A stretch of DNA of 64,000 bases from Alkalibacillus flavidus (GCF_040545925.1 NZ_JBEPMX010000004.1:1-64000); one strand, 5' to 3'; counted from the stretch's first letter, positions 33,069 through 42,631 are shown. Notes: a model not told the origin generated them from the letters alone. Numbers and translations are program-made.

Positions 33069-33173
33069 TTATTTAATAAAGTTACTTAGTTATGAGATAA
33101 CTGCTTTAAGTTTTGAGATAACTTCGGGCAGTTATGAAATAAATCGGGGGATTTATTTCATAATTGGAACATT
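33069..33173. repeat. Phased 21-bp intergenic array, TTTTGAAATAA family (copy 3)
   Basis: Five units start at 33069, 33090, 33111, 33132 and 33153, exactly 21 bases apart. Units 2-4 carry TTWTGARATAA; units 1 and 5 carry TTATTTMATAA. The flip between units 4 and 5 gives a palindrome with 14-bp arms (33132-33145 and 33150-33163). It lies between the yvlD terminator and hprK, upstream of the hprK transcript. Confidence 0.85.
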
Positions 33174-33180
33174 GGAACGA

Positions 33181-33208
33181 AAAAATCACGGCCGCGGCCG
33201 TGATTTTT
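33181..33208. terminator. Terminator after yvlD
   Basis: A perfect 28-base palindrome (AAAAATCACGGCCG and complement) with T-runs on both sides, overlapping the yvlD stop codon. A real loop would open the central bases. Confidence 0.88.
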
Positions 33209-33563
33209 ATTTAAACATCTGCTTAAATAAGTTTTGTAATAAAAAGTTGAGGATCGACACGATAATGGCGGCTAAAATGGCCCAGCCAAATCCGTCGATG
33301 ACGAATCCTGGTCCGATAAGCCATTGCGTGAGCATCAATGTAATCGCATTGATCACGAATAAAAACAAACCGAGCGTGACAAACGTGATCGGTAACGTAA
33401 AGAACACGAGAATTGGTCGCACAATCGCGTTTAATAACGATAAAATAAGGCCGGCTAGTAGCGCAATTTCTATGCCATCGACTTGAAAAGCATCCAATAA
33501 TTCTGAAACAGCAAAAATCGCGATCGCATTTACAAGAATGGAAATAATCCAGTTTTTGAACAT
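33207..33563 (-). CDS. yvlD: Phage-holin-family-4-like membrane protein (YvlD)
   Basis: A 118-residue membrane protein with four hydrophobic segments (WIISILVNAIAIFAVSELL, IALLAGLILSLLNAIV, LPITFVTLGLFLFVINAITL, GWAILAAIIVSILNFLL). The conserved NAIVRPILVFFTLPITFVTLGLF pattern defines this family. In Bacillus it sits with the envelope-stress genes yvlA-D; the function is not established. It follows the YvlB-like gene by 12 bases, so they share a transcript. Confidence 0.9.
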   Translation of the reverse strand: MFKNWIISILVNAIAIFAVSELLDAFQVDGIEIALLAGLILSLLNAIVRPILVFFTLPITFVTLGLFLFVINAITLMLTQWLIGPGFVIDGFGWAILAAIIVSILNFLLQNLFKQMFK

Positions 33564-33575
33564 ATGAAAACTCCC

Positions 33576-34634
33576 TTAAGACTGCTTCACTTTAATGTTT
33601 CCTGTTTTCGCCGCTAAACGAATGTCACACCGTGGTTCGTCTGATTCCCCGTGAAAGAACTGCATTTGGCGTTTCACTTTTTGATCGCCGAGTTCTTGAA
33701 TCGTGACATCATCCATATCAACATCCACACTATTCAAGCTAGTATATGCTTTGCCATTCACACGCATGTCATCTGGTACATGTAACATGATCGCTCCGGT
33801 CGTCACATTAATATCCATACGGCTGGCGTCATCACGGTCTTGTAAAATCTTCGCCGTTCCTGTCACGACATTCGTATCGATTTCATCCGCTTCACCGTCA
33901 AAATGAACTGAACCAACTGTCGTTTCGAGTTTAACATAATCAAACGCGACATCATCGCACTTAATCGAACCATGACGCGTTTCCACTTGAGCTGAATCTG
34001 CTTCATGCCCTAACACTTTCACACTGCCGTTAACCGTTTGCAACGACGAGGTGTGACTTGTTAAATCCATTAACTTAACCGAACCACTCACTGTTTGAAT
34101 ATCAATGTCATCATACGTATGGTCAGGTACGTAAATCGTCGCATTGACGAACATATCTTTTCGTTTTTGACGTAGGACGAGTTGATCGCCTTCTATCGTG
34201 ACGACAGTCGATTGGTCAAACAATGTTTCCGCCTCGTTACCGTCCGATTGATTAAAAACTTTACCTTCAACTTGAACTTTTATGACATGATCGTCTGATG
34301 GTTTGACGGTAATCGGCCCGTTTTGCCAGTCAACGGCGATTTGTTTCACGTTATGGTCATCAAAGTGAAATAAGCGTTTCACGTCTTTTGGGTTAAATCG
34401 TTGGACGGTATCTCCGACAAATTGGCTAACGCCTTCAGCCATTTGTTTGAAATCACGTTTAAATCGTTGTGTGAATTTTGATTCGCGTTTATCGGTCTGG
34501 CTGTCGTCTTCTGACGCTTGTTCGGATGTGTTGTTAAAATCTTGACCTAATTCATTTAACATCATATCCGCTTCTTCAGCCGTAATATGACCTTCTTCTA
34601 ACAATTCTAGTATTCGACGTCGTGATTGACTCAT
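33576..34634 (-). CDS. yvlB: DUF4097-family protein YvlB-like
   Basis: A 352-residue protein. The first 40 residues (RRRILELLEEGHITAEEADMMLNELG) are the short SHOCT-like helical module seen in YvlB. The rest is a repetitive right-handed beta structure (INTQTVSGSVKLMDLTS-like repeats such as VETRHGSIKCDDVAFDYVKLETTVGSVHFDGEAD), the DUF4097 adhesin-like fold. The ATG at 34634 has a textbook AAAGGAGG; upstream in-frame codons come from the MITE-like repeat and are not part of the protein. It pairs with yvlD, as in the B. subtilis envelope-stress cluster. Confidence 0.9.
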   Translation of the reverse strand: MSQSRRRILELLEEGHITAEEADMMLNELGQDFNNTSEQASEDDSQTDKRESKFTQRFKRDFKQMAEGVSQFVGDTVQRFNPKDVKRLFHFDDHNVKQIAVDWQNGPITVKPSDDHVIKVQVEGKVFNQSDGNEAETLFDQSTVVTIEGDQLVLRQKRKDMFVNATIYVPDHTYDDIDIQTVSGSVKLMDLTSHTSSLQTVNGSVKVLGHEADSAQVETRHGSIKCDDVAFDYVKLETTVGSVHFDGEADEIDTNVVTGTAKILQDRDDASRMDINVTTGAIMLHVPDDMRVNGKAYTSLNSVDVDMDDVTIQELGDQKVKRQMQFFHGESDEPRCDIRLAAKTGNIKVKQS

Positions 34635-34664
34635 CAGGTGAAACCTCCTTTTAAATACTTTCAA

Positions 34665-34935
34665 CACTCTATTAAAGTCCGTTGTTAATCGTGTGATCCG
34701 CTGCCGGTGGACGCTTTCCGCGGGCACGGCTCGAGCCAGGCAACATCATCGAGTAAGCTACCCTGCAACTTGCACCGAGGAAGCCTACTTCGAAGCAATG
34801 CTAGAAGACGCAGGTGCATCTCTCGGGGTCTCGAGACGCGTGCTGTTCCCGCTGGAGTCGCCACCTTCGCTCCTCACAAGATCAACAACTAAGCGCTCTG
34901 TTCCAATTAATAAATAAAATCTGAACTTCAACAGT
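34665..34935. repeat. MITE-like repeat, copy C
   Basis: Full-length copy in the same orientation as A and D. Core from GTTGTTAATCGTGTGATCCGC (34682 on) through GTGGACGCTTTCCGCG, CCAGGCAACATCATCGAG and GGAGTCGCCACCTTCGC to CTCACAAGATCAACAACT. Outer ends (CTATTAAAGTCC and CTTCAACAG) are more diverged. It fills the 351-base gap between bshB2 and the YvlB-like gene. Confidence 0.85.
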
Positions 34936-34985
34936 AGTATTTCCTATAATATGACTGTTCCCTCTGGTGAGTCATGACAAACGTG

Positions 34986-35678
34986 TTAGCTCATCACGTC
35001 GTCAACATCGACTTTATAAAATGATTCGTAACGTAATCGTTGCAACGCGCTTTCGTACTCACCTACGAAGTTCGAACTCTCTTGCATTTTCTTAAGCATA
35101 CCTTCTGCTTGCGATTTGTGCGATTTGATCGCTGCAAGTTTACGGTCAAAGACAGATTCTGTGTCGAGCACAATATCGGGCTCGCCTAATTTAGCTTCGC
35201 GGTCATTCGAAATCGCTGTCGCCCATACTTCAGGGCGTTTGTCGTGATCCATTTGACGAACAGCTTCAAATGCTGCCGCCCCCATCGCATCGTGGTCCGG
35301 GTGCACAGCGTACGGCGGGTAAAAGGTGATCACTAACGTAGCACCCGCCGCTTCGATTCGTTCTTTCAAATTCGCGGCCACTTCTTGTTTCGATTCGAAT
35401 TCTAACGTTTTATCGCGATAACCGAGCATAACGAGATCCATATCTAACACGTTACACGCATCGATTAATTCTTGTTTACGGATTTCTGGTAACGTTTCGC
35501 GGTTCGCAAAAAATGGCGTCCCCATATTGCGGCCCATTTCACCTAGCGTCCCGCATAAATATGTGACAGGCACACCTGCATCGCGGAAATTTAAAATCGT
35601 GCCTGACGTGCCAAACGATTCATCATCTGGGTGTGGGTAAATGACGACCACTTGTTCATGTTTTGCAAAATCTACCAT
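34986..35678 (-). CDS. bshB2: Bacillithiol biosynthesis deacetylase BshB2
   Basis: A PIG-L/LmbE zinc deacetylase that removes acetate from N-acetylglucosaminyl-malate in bacillithiol synthesis. The metal-binding motif is VIYPHPDDESFG (residues 12-23), and the second histidine motif is PPYAVHPDHDAMG. The 230-residue length matches the YojG form. It begins 12 bases after the yojF gene, the standard yojF-yojG pair, with GGGGG before the ATG. Confidence 0.95.
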   Translation of the reverse strand: MVDFAKHEQVVVIYPHPDDESFGTSGTILNFRDAGVPVTYLCGTLGEMGRNMGTPFFANRETLPEIRKQELIDACNVLDMDLVMLGYRDKTLEFESKQEVAANLKERIEAAGATLVITFYPPYAVHPDHDAMGAAAFEAVRQMDHDKRPEVWATAISNDREAKLGEPDIVLDTESVFDRKLAAIKSHKSQAEGMLKKMQESSNFVGEYESALQRLRYESFYKVDVDDVMS

Positions 35679-35690
35679 GCTATTCCCCCC

Positions 35691-36041
35691 TTACATCTTA
35701 AACGGTGTGCGACTAATTTGTAGCGCGACCATGAGACGTCCAACATCGTCATGCCCCGCTAACAACAATTGCCCATCATCGTTTAGTTCGTAGTCTGTAA
35801 TGCCTTCTGCGTAAACCCAACCGTTCGTTTTGAGACCAACACGATACGTCCCATCTGATTCAACAATCGTGCCGCGTTCGTATTCGATTTGTGCATTGCG
35901 TATATAAGCGCCAACATTGTGCGCGTTTGAATCGAAATGTTTCGCATAGGCACCATTTGTCGTTTCTAAATGTATATAAACAGGTTCGTTGGCAAATTGG
36001 TCGAGCAAATCTTGCACCTGTTCCATTTCAATTGCTTTCAT
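35691..36041 (-). CDS. yojF: YojF-like protein (DUF1806)
   Basis: A 116-residue cytoplasmic protein always found next to bshB2 in Bacillus. It shows YIHLETTNGAYAKHF, AYIRNAQIEYERGTI, YRVGLKTNGWVYAEGITDYELND and the C-terminal LMVALQISRTPF. No catalytic motif; role in bacillithiol metabolism is inferred from constant linkage. It starts 12 bases after uvrA ends. Confidence 0.9.
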   Translation of the reverse strand: MKAIEMEQVQDLLDQFANEPVYIHLETTNGAYAKHFDSNAHNVGAYIRNAQIEYERGTIVESDGTYRVGLKTNGWVYAEGITDYELNDDGQLLLAGHDDVGRLMVALQISRTPFKM

Positions 36042-36053
36042 GTTTTCTCCCCC

Positions 36054-38915
36054 TTATGTCGTTAACCGTTCTGCCATTCGTGCTCGGTCACGTTCTAAGA
36101 CGCCTTTCAAATAGCGCCCTGTATGCGACGCGTCGATGTCTGCTACCTCTTCCGGCGTGCCGGTCGCGATTATATCGCCACCTCCGTCACCGCCTTCAGG
36201 GCCGAGGTCAATCAAATGATCCGCAGTTTTGATCACATTTAAATCGTGTTCAATGATAATCACACTATCACCGTTTTCGACTAAGCGTTGTAAGACAGTC
36301 AGTAATCGTGCAATATCATCGGTATGCAAGCCTGTCGTCGGCTCGTCTAAAATATAAAGCGATTTTCCATTCGAGCGGCGATGCAATTCACTCGCTAATT
36401 TGACTCGTTGCGCCTCACCACCCGACAATGTTGTCGCTTGCTGTCCGAGTTTAACATAGCCTAACCCGACATCATAAATCGTTTGCAGTTTGCGTTTGAT
36501 TTTCGGGATATTTTCGAAAAACTCAAGTGCTTCTTCTACGCGCATCTCGAGCACGTCGGCGATATTTTTACCTTTATATTTCACTTCCAACGTCTCGCGA
36601 TTATACCGTTTACCATGACACACTTCACACGGCACGTACACATCCGGTAAAAAGTGCATTTCGATTTTGATGATCCCATCACCTTTACACGCCTCACAAC
36701 GACCACCTTTGACGTTAAAACTAAAACGGCCTTTCTTGTATCCGCGCATTTTCGCTTCACTCGTTTGCGCAAACACATCGCGAATATCATCGAAGACACC
36801 GATATACGTTGCCGGATTCGAGCGTGGTGTGCGGCCAATTGGCGACTGGTCGATGTCGATCACTTTTTCCAATTGATCTAACCCCTCAATCACCTTGTGC
36901 TCACCAGGTTTCGTCTTACCGCGGTGGAGCGTTTTCGACAATGTTTTAAACAAAATATCGTTAATGAGCGTACTCTTTCCGGAACCAGAAACGCCGGTCA
37001 CGACCGTCATTAAACCGAGCGGAATCGATGCGTCCACCTGTTTCAAGTTATTCGCCGTCGCCTCACGAATCGTTAATTGACGCTCCGGATTGATCGGACG
37101 ACGCTCATGTGGTACTGGAATAAACTGCTCGCCACTCAAATATTGACCCGTTAACGAATTGGCATCATTCATCACTTCATCAGGCGTGCCACTCGAGACG
37201 ATTTCGCCACCTTGGGCACCCGCACCTGGACCGACGTCAATTAAATAATCCGCCGCTAACATCGTATCTTCATCGTGTTCCACGACAATGAGCGTGTTAT
37301 CGAGGTCACGCATTTGCTTTAGCGTTTCGATTAAACGATCATTATCGCGTTGATGCAGGCCAATCGACGGCTCGTCTAACACGTAAAGCACGCCATTTAG
37401 CGCTGAGCCAATTTGCGTCGCTAAACGGATACGCTGCGCTTCACCGCCTGATAATGTCCCAGCTGAACGCGACAAGTTTAAATATTCTAAGCCGACATTG
37501 ATTAAAAACGACAAGCGGTCTTGAATCTCGCGAATAATCATGTCCGCGATTTTGCGGTCTTTGTCATTTAACGATAACGCTTTGACCCAGTTCAAGCTGT
37601 TCGTCACACTCAGTTCGGTCACTTCTCCGATATGATTGTTCGACAGTTTTACCGCGAGCGCCTCTTCATTCAAACGATACCCGTTACACGTCGGGCACGG
37701 CGACTGCGCCATATATTTCTCCATCTGCTCGCGAATAAAGCTCGAACTCGATTCGCGGTAACGACGAGCGACATTATTTAAGACACCTTCAAAGAAAATC
37801 TCGTTTTCCCGCACTTGACCGCGTTCATTTTCATAATGGAAATAAATTTTTTCATCGCCGCTGCCATACAACACTTTATTTAATTGATCGTCAGGCAACT
37901 CGTTTACAGGTTTGTCCATATCAATGCCGTAATGATCGCAAACTGACTGTAAAAGCTGCGGATAATATTGCGATGAAATCGGCTGCCACGGGGCAATCGC
38001 ATGCTGATTAAGCGACAAATGCCAATCCGGAATGACGAGATCAATATCGACTTCTAAGTTTTGCCCAATGCCATCACATGTTTTACAAGCACCTAATGGA
38101 TTGTTGAACGAAAACAAGCGTGGTTCGAGCTCTGAAATCGTAAAGCCACATTCCGGACAAGCATGATGTTCATTAAACAACAAGTCGTCCCCGTCAATCA
38201 GGTCGATAATCACTTGTCCTCCACTAATACTAAGCGCTGTTTCGATCGAATCGCTCAATCGCCCTTCCACGCCTTCTTTCACGATAATACGGTCAACGAC
38301 GACTTCAATCGTATGTTTTTTATTTTTTTCAAGTTCTATTTCTTCGGTTATTTCGCGCATTTCACCGTTCACGCGCAGGCGGACATAACCTTCTTTTTTC
38401 AAATTGTCCATGACGCGTTTATGTTCACCTTTACGACCGGAAATAACCGGTGCTAACACTTGCATTTTCGTTCGTTCTTCTAGTTCCATCACTTGATCGA
38501 CCATTTGTTCAACCGTTTGGGCTGAAATTTCCACACCATGAATCGGACAGATCGGTTGGCCGACACGTGCAAACAACAAGCGTAAATAGTCATAAATCTC
38601 CGTCACCGTTCCGACCGTCGAACGCGGGTTATGACTCGTCGTTTTCTGATCAATCGAAATCGCCGGCGACAACCCTTCAATCGCATCGACATCTGGCTTG
38701 TCCATTTGGCCTAAAAACTGACGCGCGTAGGCCGACAACGACTCGACATAACGACGCTGACCTTCCGCATAAATCGTATCGAACGCCAAAGACGACTTGC
38801 CTGAACCAGACAAGCCCGTCATAACCACGAATTGATTTTTCGGAATGGTTACGTCAATGTCTTTTAGATTGTGAGCTCTGGCGCCTTGTACTGTTATAGA
38901 TTTCATGTCGTTCAC
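36054..38915 (-). CDS. uvrA: Excinuclease ABC subunit A
   Basis: The damage-recognition ATPase of nucleotide excision repair. This 953-residue protein has two ABC-type ATPase halves: Walker A MTGLSGSGKSSLAFDT near the start and VTGVSGSGKSTLIND in the middle, with signature sequences SGGEAQRIRLATQIGS and SGGEAQRVKLASELHRR. Zinc-finger cysteines are seen in CPECGFTISELEPRLFSFN...CKTC and CEACKGDGIIKIEMHFLPDVYVPCEVC. It overlaps uvrB by 4 bases, so it is translated from the uvrBA transcript, which is under a LexA-type box. Confidence 0.99.
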   Translation of the reverse strand: MNDMKSITVQGARAHNLKDIDVTIPKNQFVVMTGLSGSGKSSLAFDTIYAEGQRRYVESLSAYARQFLGQMDKPDVDAIEGLSPAISIDQKTTSHNPRSTVGTVTEIYDYLRLLFARVGQPICPIHGVEISAQTVEQMVDQVMELEERTKMQVLAPVISGRKGEHKRVMDNLKKEGYVRLRVNGEMREITEEIELEKNKKHTIEVVVDRIIVKEGVEGRLSDSIETALSISGGQVIIDLIDGDDLLFNEHHACPECGFTISELEPRLFSFNNPLGACKTCDGIGQNLEVDIDLVIPDWHLSLNQHAIAPWQPISSQYYPQLLQSVCDHYGIDMDKPVNELPDDQLNKVLYGSGDEKIYFHYENERGQVRENEIFFEGVLNNVARRYRESSSSFIREQMEKYMAQSPCPTCNGYRLNEEALAVKLSNNHIGEVTELSVTNSLNWVKALSLNDKDRKIADMIIREIQDRLSFLINVGLEYLNLSRSAGTLSGGEAQRIRLATQIGSALNGVLYVLDEPSIGLHQRDNDRLIETLKQMRDLDNTLIVVEHDEDTMLAADYLIDVGPGAGAQGGEIVSSGTPDEVMNDANSLTGQYLSGEQFIPVPHERRPINPERQLTIREATANNLKQVDASIPLGLMTVVTGVSGSGKSTLINDILFKTLSKTLHRGKTKPGEHKVIEGLDQLEKVIDIDQSPIGRTPRSNPATYIGVFDDIRDVFAQTSEAKMRGYKKGRFSFNVKGGRCEACKGDGIIKIEMHFLPDVYVPCEVCHGKRYNRETLEVKYKGKNIADVLEMRVEEALEFFENIPKIKRKLQTIYDVGLGYVKLGQQATTLSGGEAQRVKLASELHRRSNGKSLYILDEPTTGLHTDDIARLLTVLQRLVENGDSVIIIEHDLNVIKTADHLIDLGPEGGDGGGDIIATGTPEEVADIDASHTGRYLKGVLERDRARMAERLTT

Positions 38916-40894
38916 CCTTCCGCTTTTAACTCGAGCATCGCATCACGCAGCTCCATCGCGCGTTCGAAGTCGAGGTCTTTCGCCGCTTGTTTCATTTCCG
39001 TTTCAAGCTGGTCGATCACTTCGGCTTTTTCGTCTTTCGATAAATGTTTATATTGCTGTGCCGTGCTTTGGTCGGATTCCTCGTCATCTGATTCATATGT
39101 TGCTTTAATGACATCACGAATTTCCTTCTTAATCGTCGTCGGCGTAATACCGTGTTCTTCGTTATAAGCGATTTGCTTCTCACGACGGCGATACGTTTCA
39201 TCGATTGCGACTTGCATTGAATCGGTGATTTTATCCGCATACATAATCACGCGACCCTCCGCATTACGCGCCGCACGACCCGTCGTTTGAATGAGCGACC
39301 GCTCAGAACGGAGGAAGCCTTCTTTGTCAGCGTCCAAAATCGCAACGAGCGACACTTCTGGCAAGTCAAGACCTTCACGTAACAAGTTAATTCCGACAAG
39401 GACGTCGTATTTACCGAGTCTTAAATCACGAATAATTTCAATACGTTCAAGCGTTTTAATTTCCGAGTGTAAGTAGGCCACTTTAATGCCCATTTCCTGT
39501 AAATAATTCGTTAAATCCTCTGACATTTTAATCGTTAGGGTCGTCACTAGGACACGTTCGTCACGATCAACTCGTTTATTAATTTCACCGATCAAGTCAT
39601 CGATTTGACCTTTAATTGGACGCACCTCAATCTCTGGATCGAGTAATCCCGTCGGTCGAATAATTTGCTCGACCATCTCCGGCGAATGTTCACGTTCATA
39701 CGGGCCAGGCGTCGCTGACACATAAATTCCGTGGTCGATATGTTTTTCGAACTCTTCGAACGTCAGCGGTCGGTTATCCATCGCAGACGGCAAACGGAAA
39801 CCGTGATCGACTAATGTCTGCTTGCGCGCTTGGTCCCCGTTAAACATGCCCCGCACTTGCGGTAGCGTCACGTGCGACTCATCTACGACCATAAGCGACC
39901 CATCTGGGAAATAATCGAGTAACGTGTACGGCGTTGAGCCAGGTTCCCGAAACGATAAATGACGTGAGTAGTTTTCAATACCTGAACAAAAACCCATCTC
40001 ACGCATCATTTCCAAATCATAATTCGTCCGTTGCTCGAGCCGCTGCGCTTCGAGTAGCTGATCGTTTTCTTTAAAATACGCCAACTGTTCTTGCAACTCT
40101 TGCTCGATATTTTGAATCGCTTTTTTCATCTTTTCTTCACGCGTGACGAAGTGAGATGCCGGGAAAATCGCAACATGATCGCGGTCACCCAAAATTTCAC
40201 CCGTCAGCGCATCCACTTCACGAATCCGGTCAATCTCATCGCCGAAAAATTCAATCCGAATACAATGCTCCTCGCGCGACGCCGGAATAATTTCCACCGA
40301 ATCACCACGCACCCGGAACGTACCGCGCTGAAAGTCAATGTCATTTCGCGCATACTGAATATCAACGAGGTTGCGCAACACTTCATCGCGTTCTTTTTGC
40401 ATACCCGTCCTGAGCGATAACACGAGCTCACGATACTCTGTCGGCGAACCGAGGCCATAAATACACGACACACTCGCCACAATCAACACATCTTCCCGCT
40501 CAAACAACGCAGACGTCGCCGAGTGCCGTAATTTATCAATCTCATCATTAATGCTCGCGTCCTTCTCGATATATGTATCCGAATGCGGCACATACGCTTC
40601 TGGCTGATAATAGTCATAGTAACTAACAAAATACTCTACCGCATTATTCGGAAAGAACTCTTTAAACTCACTATACAACTGTCCCGCCAACGTTTTATTG
40701 TGCGCAATCACAAGCGTCGGCCGATTAATCTCCGTAATCACATTCGACACCGTAAACGTCTTACCCGTCCCCGTCGCACCGAGCAACGTCTGATGACGCT
40801 TACCATTATTCACACCATTCACAAGCTGTTGAATCGCTTGCGGCTGGTCACCCTGTGGTTCAAATTGCGACTCTAACTGAAATGCTTCCGCCAC
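38912..40894 (-). CDS. uvrB: Excinuclease ABC subunit B
   Basis: The helicase-like subunit that holds damaged DNA for incision by UvrC. Its 660 residues include Walker A (LLGATGTGKTFTVSNV), the beta-hairpin region VSYYDYYQPEAYVP, helicase motif DESHVTLPQ, later motifs ATPGPYE and GINLLREGLDLPEVSLV, and the C-terminal UVR domain VIDQLETEMKQAAKDLDFERA that contacts UvrC. It is the first gene of the uvrBA operon. The 200-base leader upstream holds a 21-bp repeat array. Confidence 0.99.
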   Translation of the reverse strand: MAEAFQLESQFEPQGDQPQAIQQLVNGVNNGKRHQTLLGATGTGKTFTVSNVITEINRPTLVIAHNKTLAGQLYSEFKEFFPNNAVEYFVSYYDYYQPEAYVPHSDTYIEKDASINDEIDKLRHSATSALFEREDVLIVASVSCIYGLGSPTEYRELVLSLRTGMQKERDEVLRNLVDIQYARNDIDFQRGTFRVRGDSVEIIPASREEHCIRIEFFGDEIDRIREVDALTGEILGDRDHVAIFPASHFVTREEKMKKAIQNIEQELQEQLAYFKENDQLLEAQRLEQRTNYDLEMMREMGFCSGIENYSRHLSFREPGSTPYTLLDYFPDGSLMVVDESHVTLPQVRGMFNGDQARKQTLVDHGFRLPSAMDNRPLTFEEFEKHIDHGIYVSATPGPYEREHSPEMVEQIIRPTGLLDPEIEVRPIKGQIDDLIGEINKRVDRDERVLVTTLTIKMSEDLTNYLQEMGIKVAYLHSEIKTLERIEIIRDLRLGKYDVLVGINLLREGLDLPEVSLVAILDADKEGFLRSERSLIQTTGRAARNAEGRVIMYADKITDSMQVAIDETYRRREKQIAYNEEHGITPTTIKKEIRDVIKATYESDDEESDQSTAQQYKHLSKDEKAEVIDQLETEMKQAAKDLDFERAMELRDAMLELKAEG

Positions 40895-40931
40895 ATTATC
40901 AACCCCATCGTTTCATTATATTCATTGCCTG

Positions 40932-41099
40932 ATTCAAGCAGTTTTCTTTAGGATTCTCGCAGTTTTAAGCTTGATTCCTGCACTTTTCCTTGGGATTCAC
41001 GCACTTTTTAGCTTGATTCCTGCACTTTTCCTTTGGATTCCGGCACTTTTTAGCTCGATTCCCGCACTTTTTCATGTAATTCCATCAATTTATATTATA
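40932..41099. repeat. Phased 21-bp array, GATTCnnGCACTTTT family, in the uvrB leader
   Basis: Eight units start at 40932, 40953, 40974, 40995, 41016, 41037, 41058 and 41079 (the last degenerate), exactly 21 bases apart. Core GATTCnnGCA(C/G)TTTT; the tail alternates between AGCTT-like and CCTTGG-like, giving a higher-order 42-bp pattern. It lies between the uvrB promoter and the uvrB start, so it is probably transcribed as part of the 5' leader. Confidence 0.85.
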
Positions 41100-41123
41100 A
41101 CATACACGAACATTCGTTTGCAC
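41095..41123 (-). promoter_or_regulatory. uvrBA promoter with LexA (DinR) box
   Basis: A TATAAT -10 is at 41100-41095 on the minus strand, with a weak -35 (GTGCAA, 41123-41118) 17 bases away. Between them, 41107-41120 reads CGAAC ATTC GTTTG, nine of ten matches to the Gram-positive SOS box CGAACnnnnGTTCG. LexA bound there would cover the promoter, fitting damage-inducible uvrBA. Confidence 0.75.
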
Positions 41124-41199
41124 AGTGGGATCCCTGCGCAAACAGTCATATATTAAGCATATTTTGTCAGACCATTGATTGCAAAAGATATGATTGACT

Positions 41200-41270
41200 C
41201 GACGAAATAGTTAAGATTGCGACGATAAATTCGCTAATTCGGCGATAAATGCTCGGAAACCGACGATATC
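41200..41270. repeat. Short CGACGATAAAT repeats, about 20-bp spacing
   Basis: CGACGAAATA (41200), CGACGATAAA (41220), CGGCGATAAA (41240) and CGACGATATC (41261) are spaced 20, 20 and 21 bases, between the minJ terminator and the uvrB promoter. Similar but irregular CGGCGAT/CGACGAT motifs occur after clpP (about 15028-15073). Confidence 0.55.
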
Positions 41271-41293
41271 GCCATCAAATATTCCCGTTAATC

Positions 41294-41328
41294 AAAAAAC
41301 TCATCCTACCCGCTCGGGATAAGATGAG
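41294..41328 (-). terminator. minJ terminator
   Basis: On the minus strand CTCATCTTATCCCG pairs with CGGGTAGGATGAG (one mismatch and a short loop) and is followed by T6. It lies just downstream of the minJ stop. Confidence 0.88.
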
Positions 41329-41336
41329 ATGTCGTC

Positions 41337-42548
41337 CTATCTAGATAACGTTTCTGATGATTGTAACGAAAAGCGCGGGGTTTCTTTCACGAAAATAAAC
41401 CCTAATTGATGATCTTCGCCTTCGTAAATCGACCGTTGCACGAATTTCGTCTCGCCATTTAAATCGCGCACATTTAATTTGCAATAAGCTCGATTTTCGC
41501 TCATAACATCGAAAAATTCATACTCATTACGTACCGGTACATCATGGACACGCTCGATTTTTTCGCCAATTTGCACGTCTAAATCCGAAGCCGGGGAACC
41601 AGGAACAACTCCGACAATCGTAATCCCCTCTGACTCGGGTCTGAAGACGGGTCTACGCTCACGGTCAAAGAAACGCACGACAAGACTAATGACCGCACGC
41701 AACACTATCGCACTAGCGACAACCGATACTAACACATATGGTAGCGTGGCGAGCGGGACCCATACAGCGGTCAACACAACTACCAGTAACATCAAACTTA
41801 AACCAATCCGCTTCGCCCCTTGGTCACTAAACACGCCGCGGAACGTTTGCGCGAAACCAACGACATACGGAAACATTACAAACTGCATGCCAATGGATTC
41901 AGTGGCAAACACAGGCCACCAACTAAATGAATCAACTAACGACAACGGGCCACCTGGTAGCGGTATTAACAATGGCACAAGCATTAACCGACTTACTCGA
42001 TGCGCCCCGACATCTTTACCACGATCGCCTGCATACAACCTCGGAAACGTTTGTGACCGCTTCGTCATCACAATGAAAATCGCTTCAACCAACAATAGCG
42101 CGAGTAACAGATAAACCATGTCTTCAAGCGACACTTGATACAATCGATCAGTCACCGCCTCATTCCAAACAACAACATCAAATCGTTCTAAAAGCCAGAT
42201 GATCACAATCGATAAACCGAGTGTGTACGCGGGGGACAACAACGCGACTTGCCCCGTTAAAAACATGACGATAAACACTGCCGTCCACAATGCGAGCCAT
42301 TCCCATGTGACAACCATACCAGTTAACACAAAACCAGCTGATAATATGATCCCCAAAACTAACCCGAGGAGCCACGTCCCTCGCCACTCCGCATGTAACG
42401 GAAACACGCGGTGACCAAATTGTTTGCGATCTTGTTTAATCCGTGACCACCCAATCAGAAATGAAAACAAAATTGCGATATATAATACAGGTTGCGCAAA
42501 CAACCATGCGATGCCTAGTCCGATTTCTGTCAACCACGTCTGCCACAT
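41337..42548 (-). CDS. minJ: Cell-division topological determinant MinJ
   Basis: A polytopic membrane protein linking DivIVA to the Min system at poles and septa. The 403-residue protein has about six to eight hydrophobic segments (for example PVLYIAILFSFLIGW, TWLLGLVLGIILSAGFVL, LSLMLLVVVLTAVWVPLATL) and a cytoplasmic C-terminal PDZ domain (about residues 305-385) with VVPGSPASDLDVQIGEKIERV. Both length and layout match B. subtilis MinJ, and the position between uvrBA and ctpB matches too. GGGGAG precedes the ATG. Confidence 0.88.
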   Translation of the reverse strand: MWQTWLTEIGLGIAWLFAQPVLYIAILFSFLIGWSRIKQDRKQFGHRVFPLHAEWRGTWLLGLVLGIILSAGFVLTGMVVTWEWLALWTAVFIVMFLTGQVALLSPAYTLGLSIVIIWLLERFDVVVWNEAVTDRLYQVSLEDMVYLLLALLLVEAIFIVMTKRSQTFPRLYAGDRGKDVGAHRVSRLMLVPLLIPLPGGPLSLVDSFSWWPVFATESIGMQFVMFPYVVGFAQTFRGVFSDQGAKRIGLSLMLLVVVLTAVWVPLATLPYVLVSVVASAIVLRAVISLVVRFFDRERRPVFRPESEGITIVGVVPGSPASDLDVQIGEKIERVHDVPVRNEYEFFDVMSENRAYCKLNVRDLNGETKFVQRSIYEGEDHQLGFIFVKETPRFSLQSSETLSR

Positions 42549-42631
42549 CTCGATCTCCCCTTTTACCAGTTCACCTAACGTATTCGTTTCGCGATTTAAA
42601 ATGAAAATCCTGCAACATCTACAAATCTAGG

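Noticed and set aside
33576..34727. A longer YvlB-like protein starting at 34727.
   Set aside because: The extra N-terminal codons lie in the MITE-like repeat, and the ATG at 34634 has a strong ribosome-binding site.
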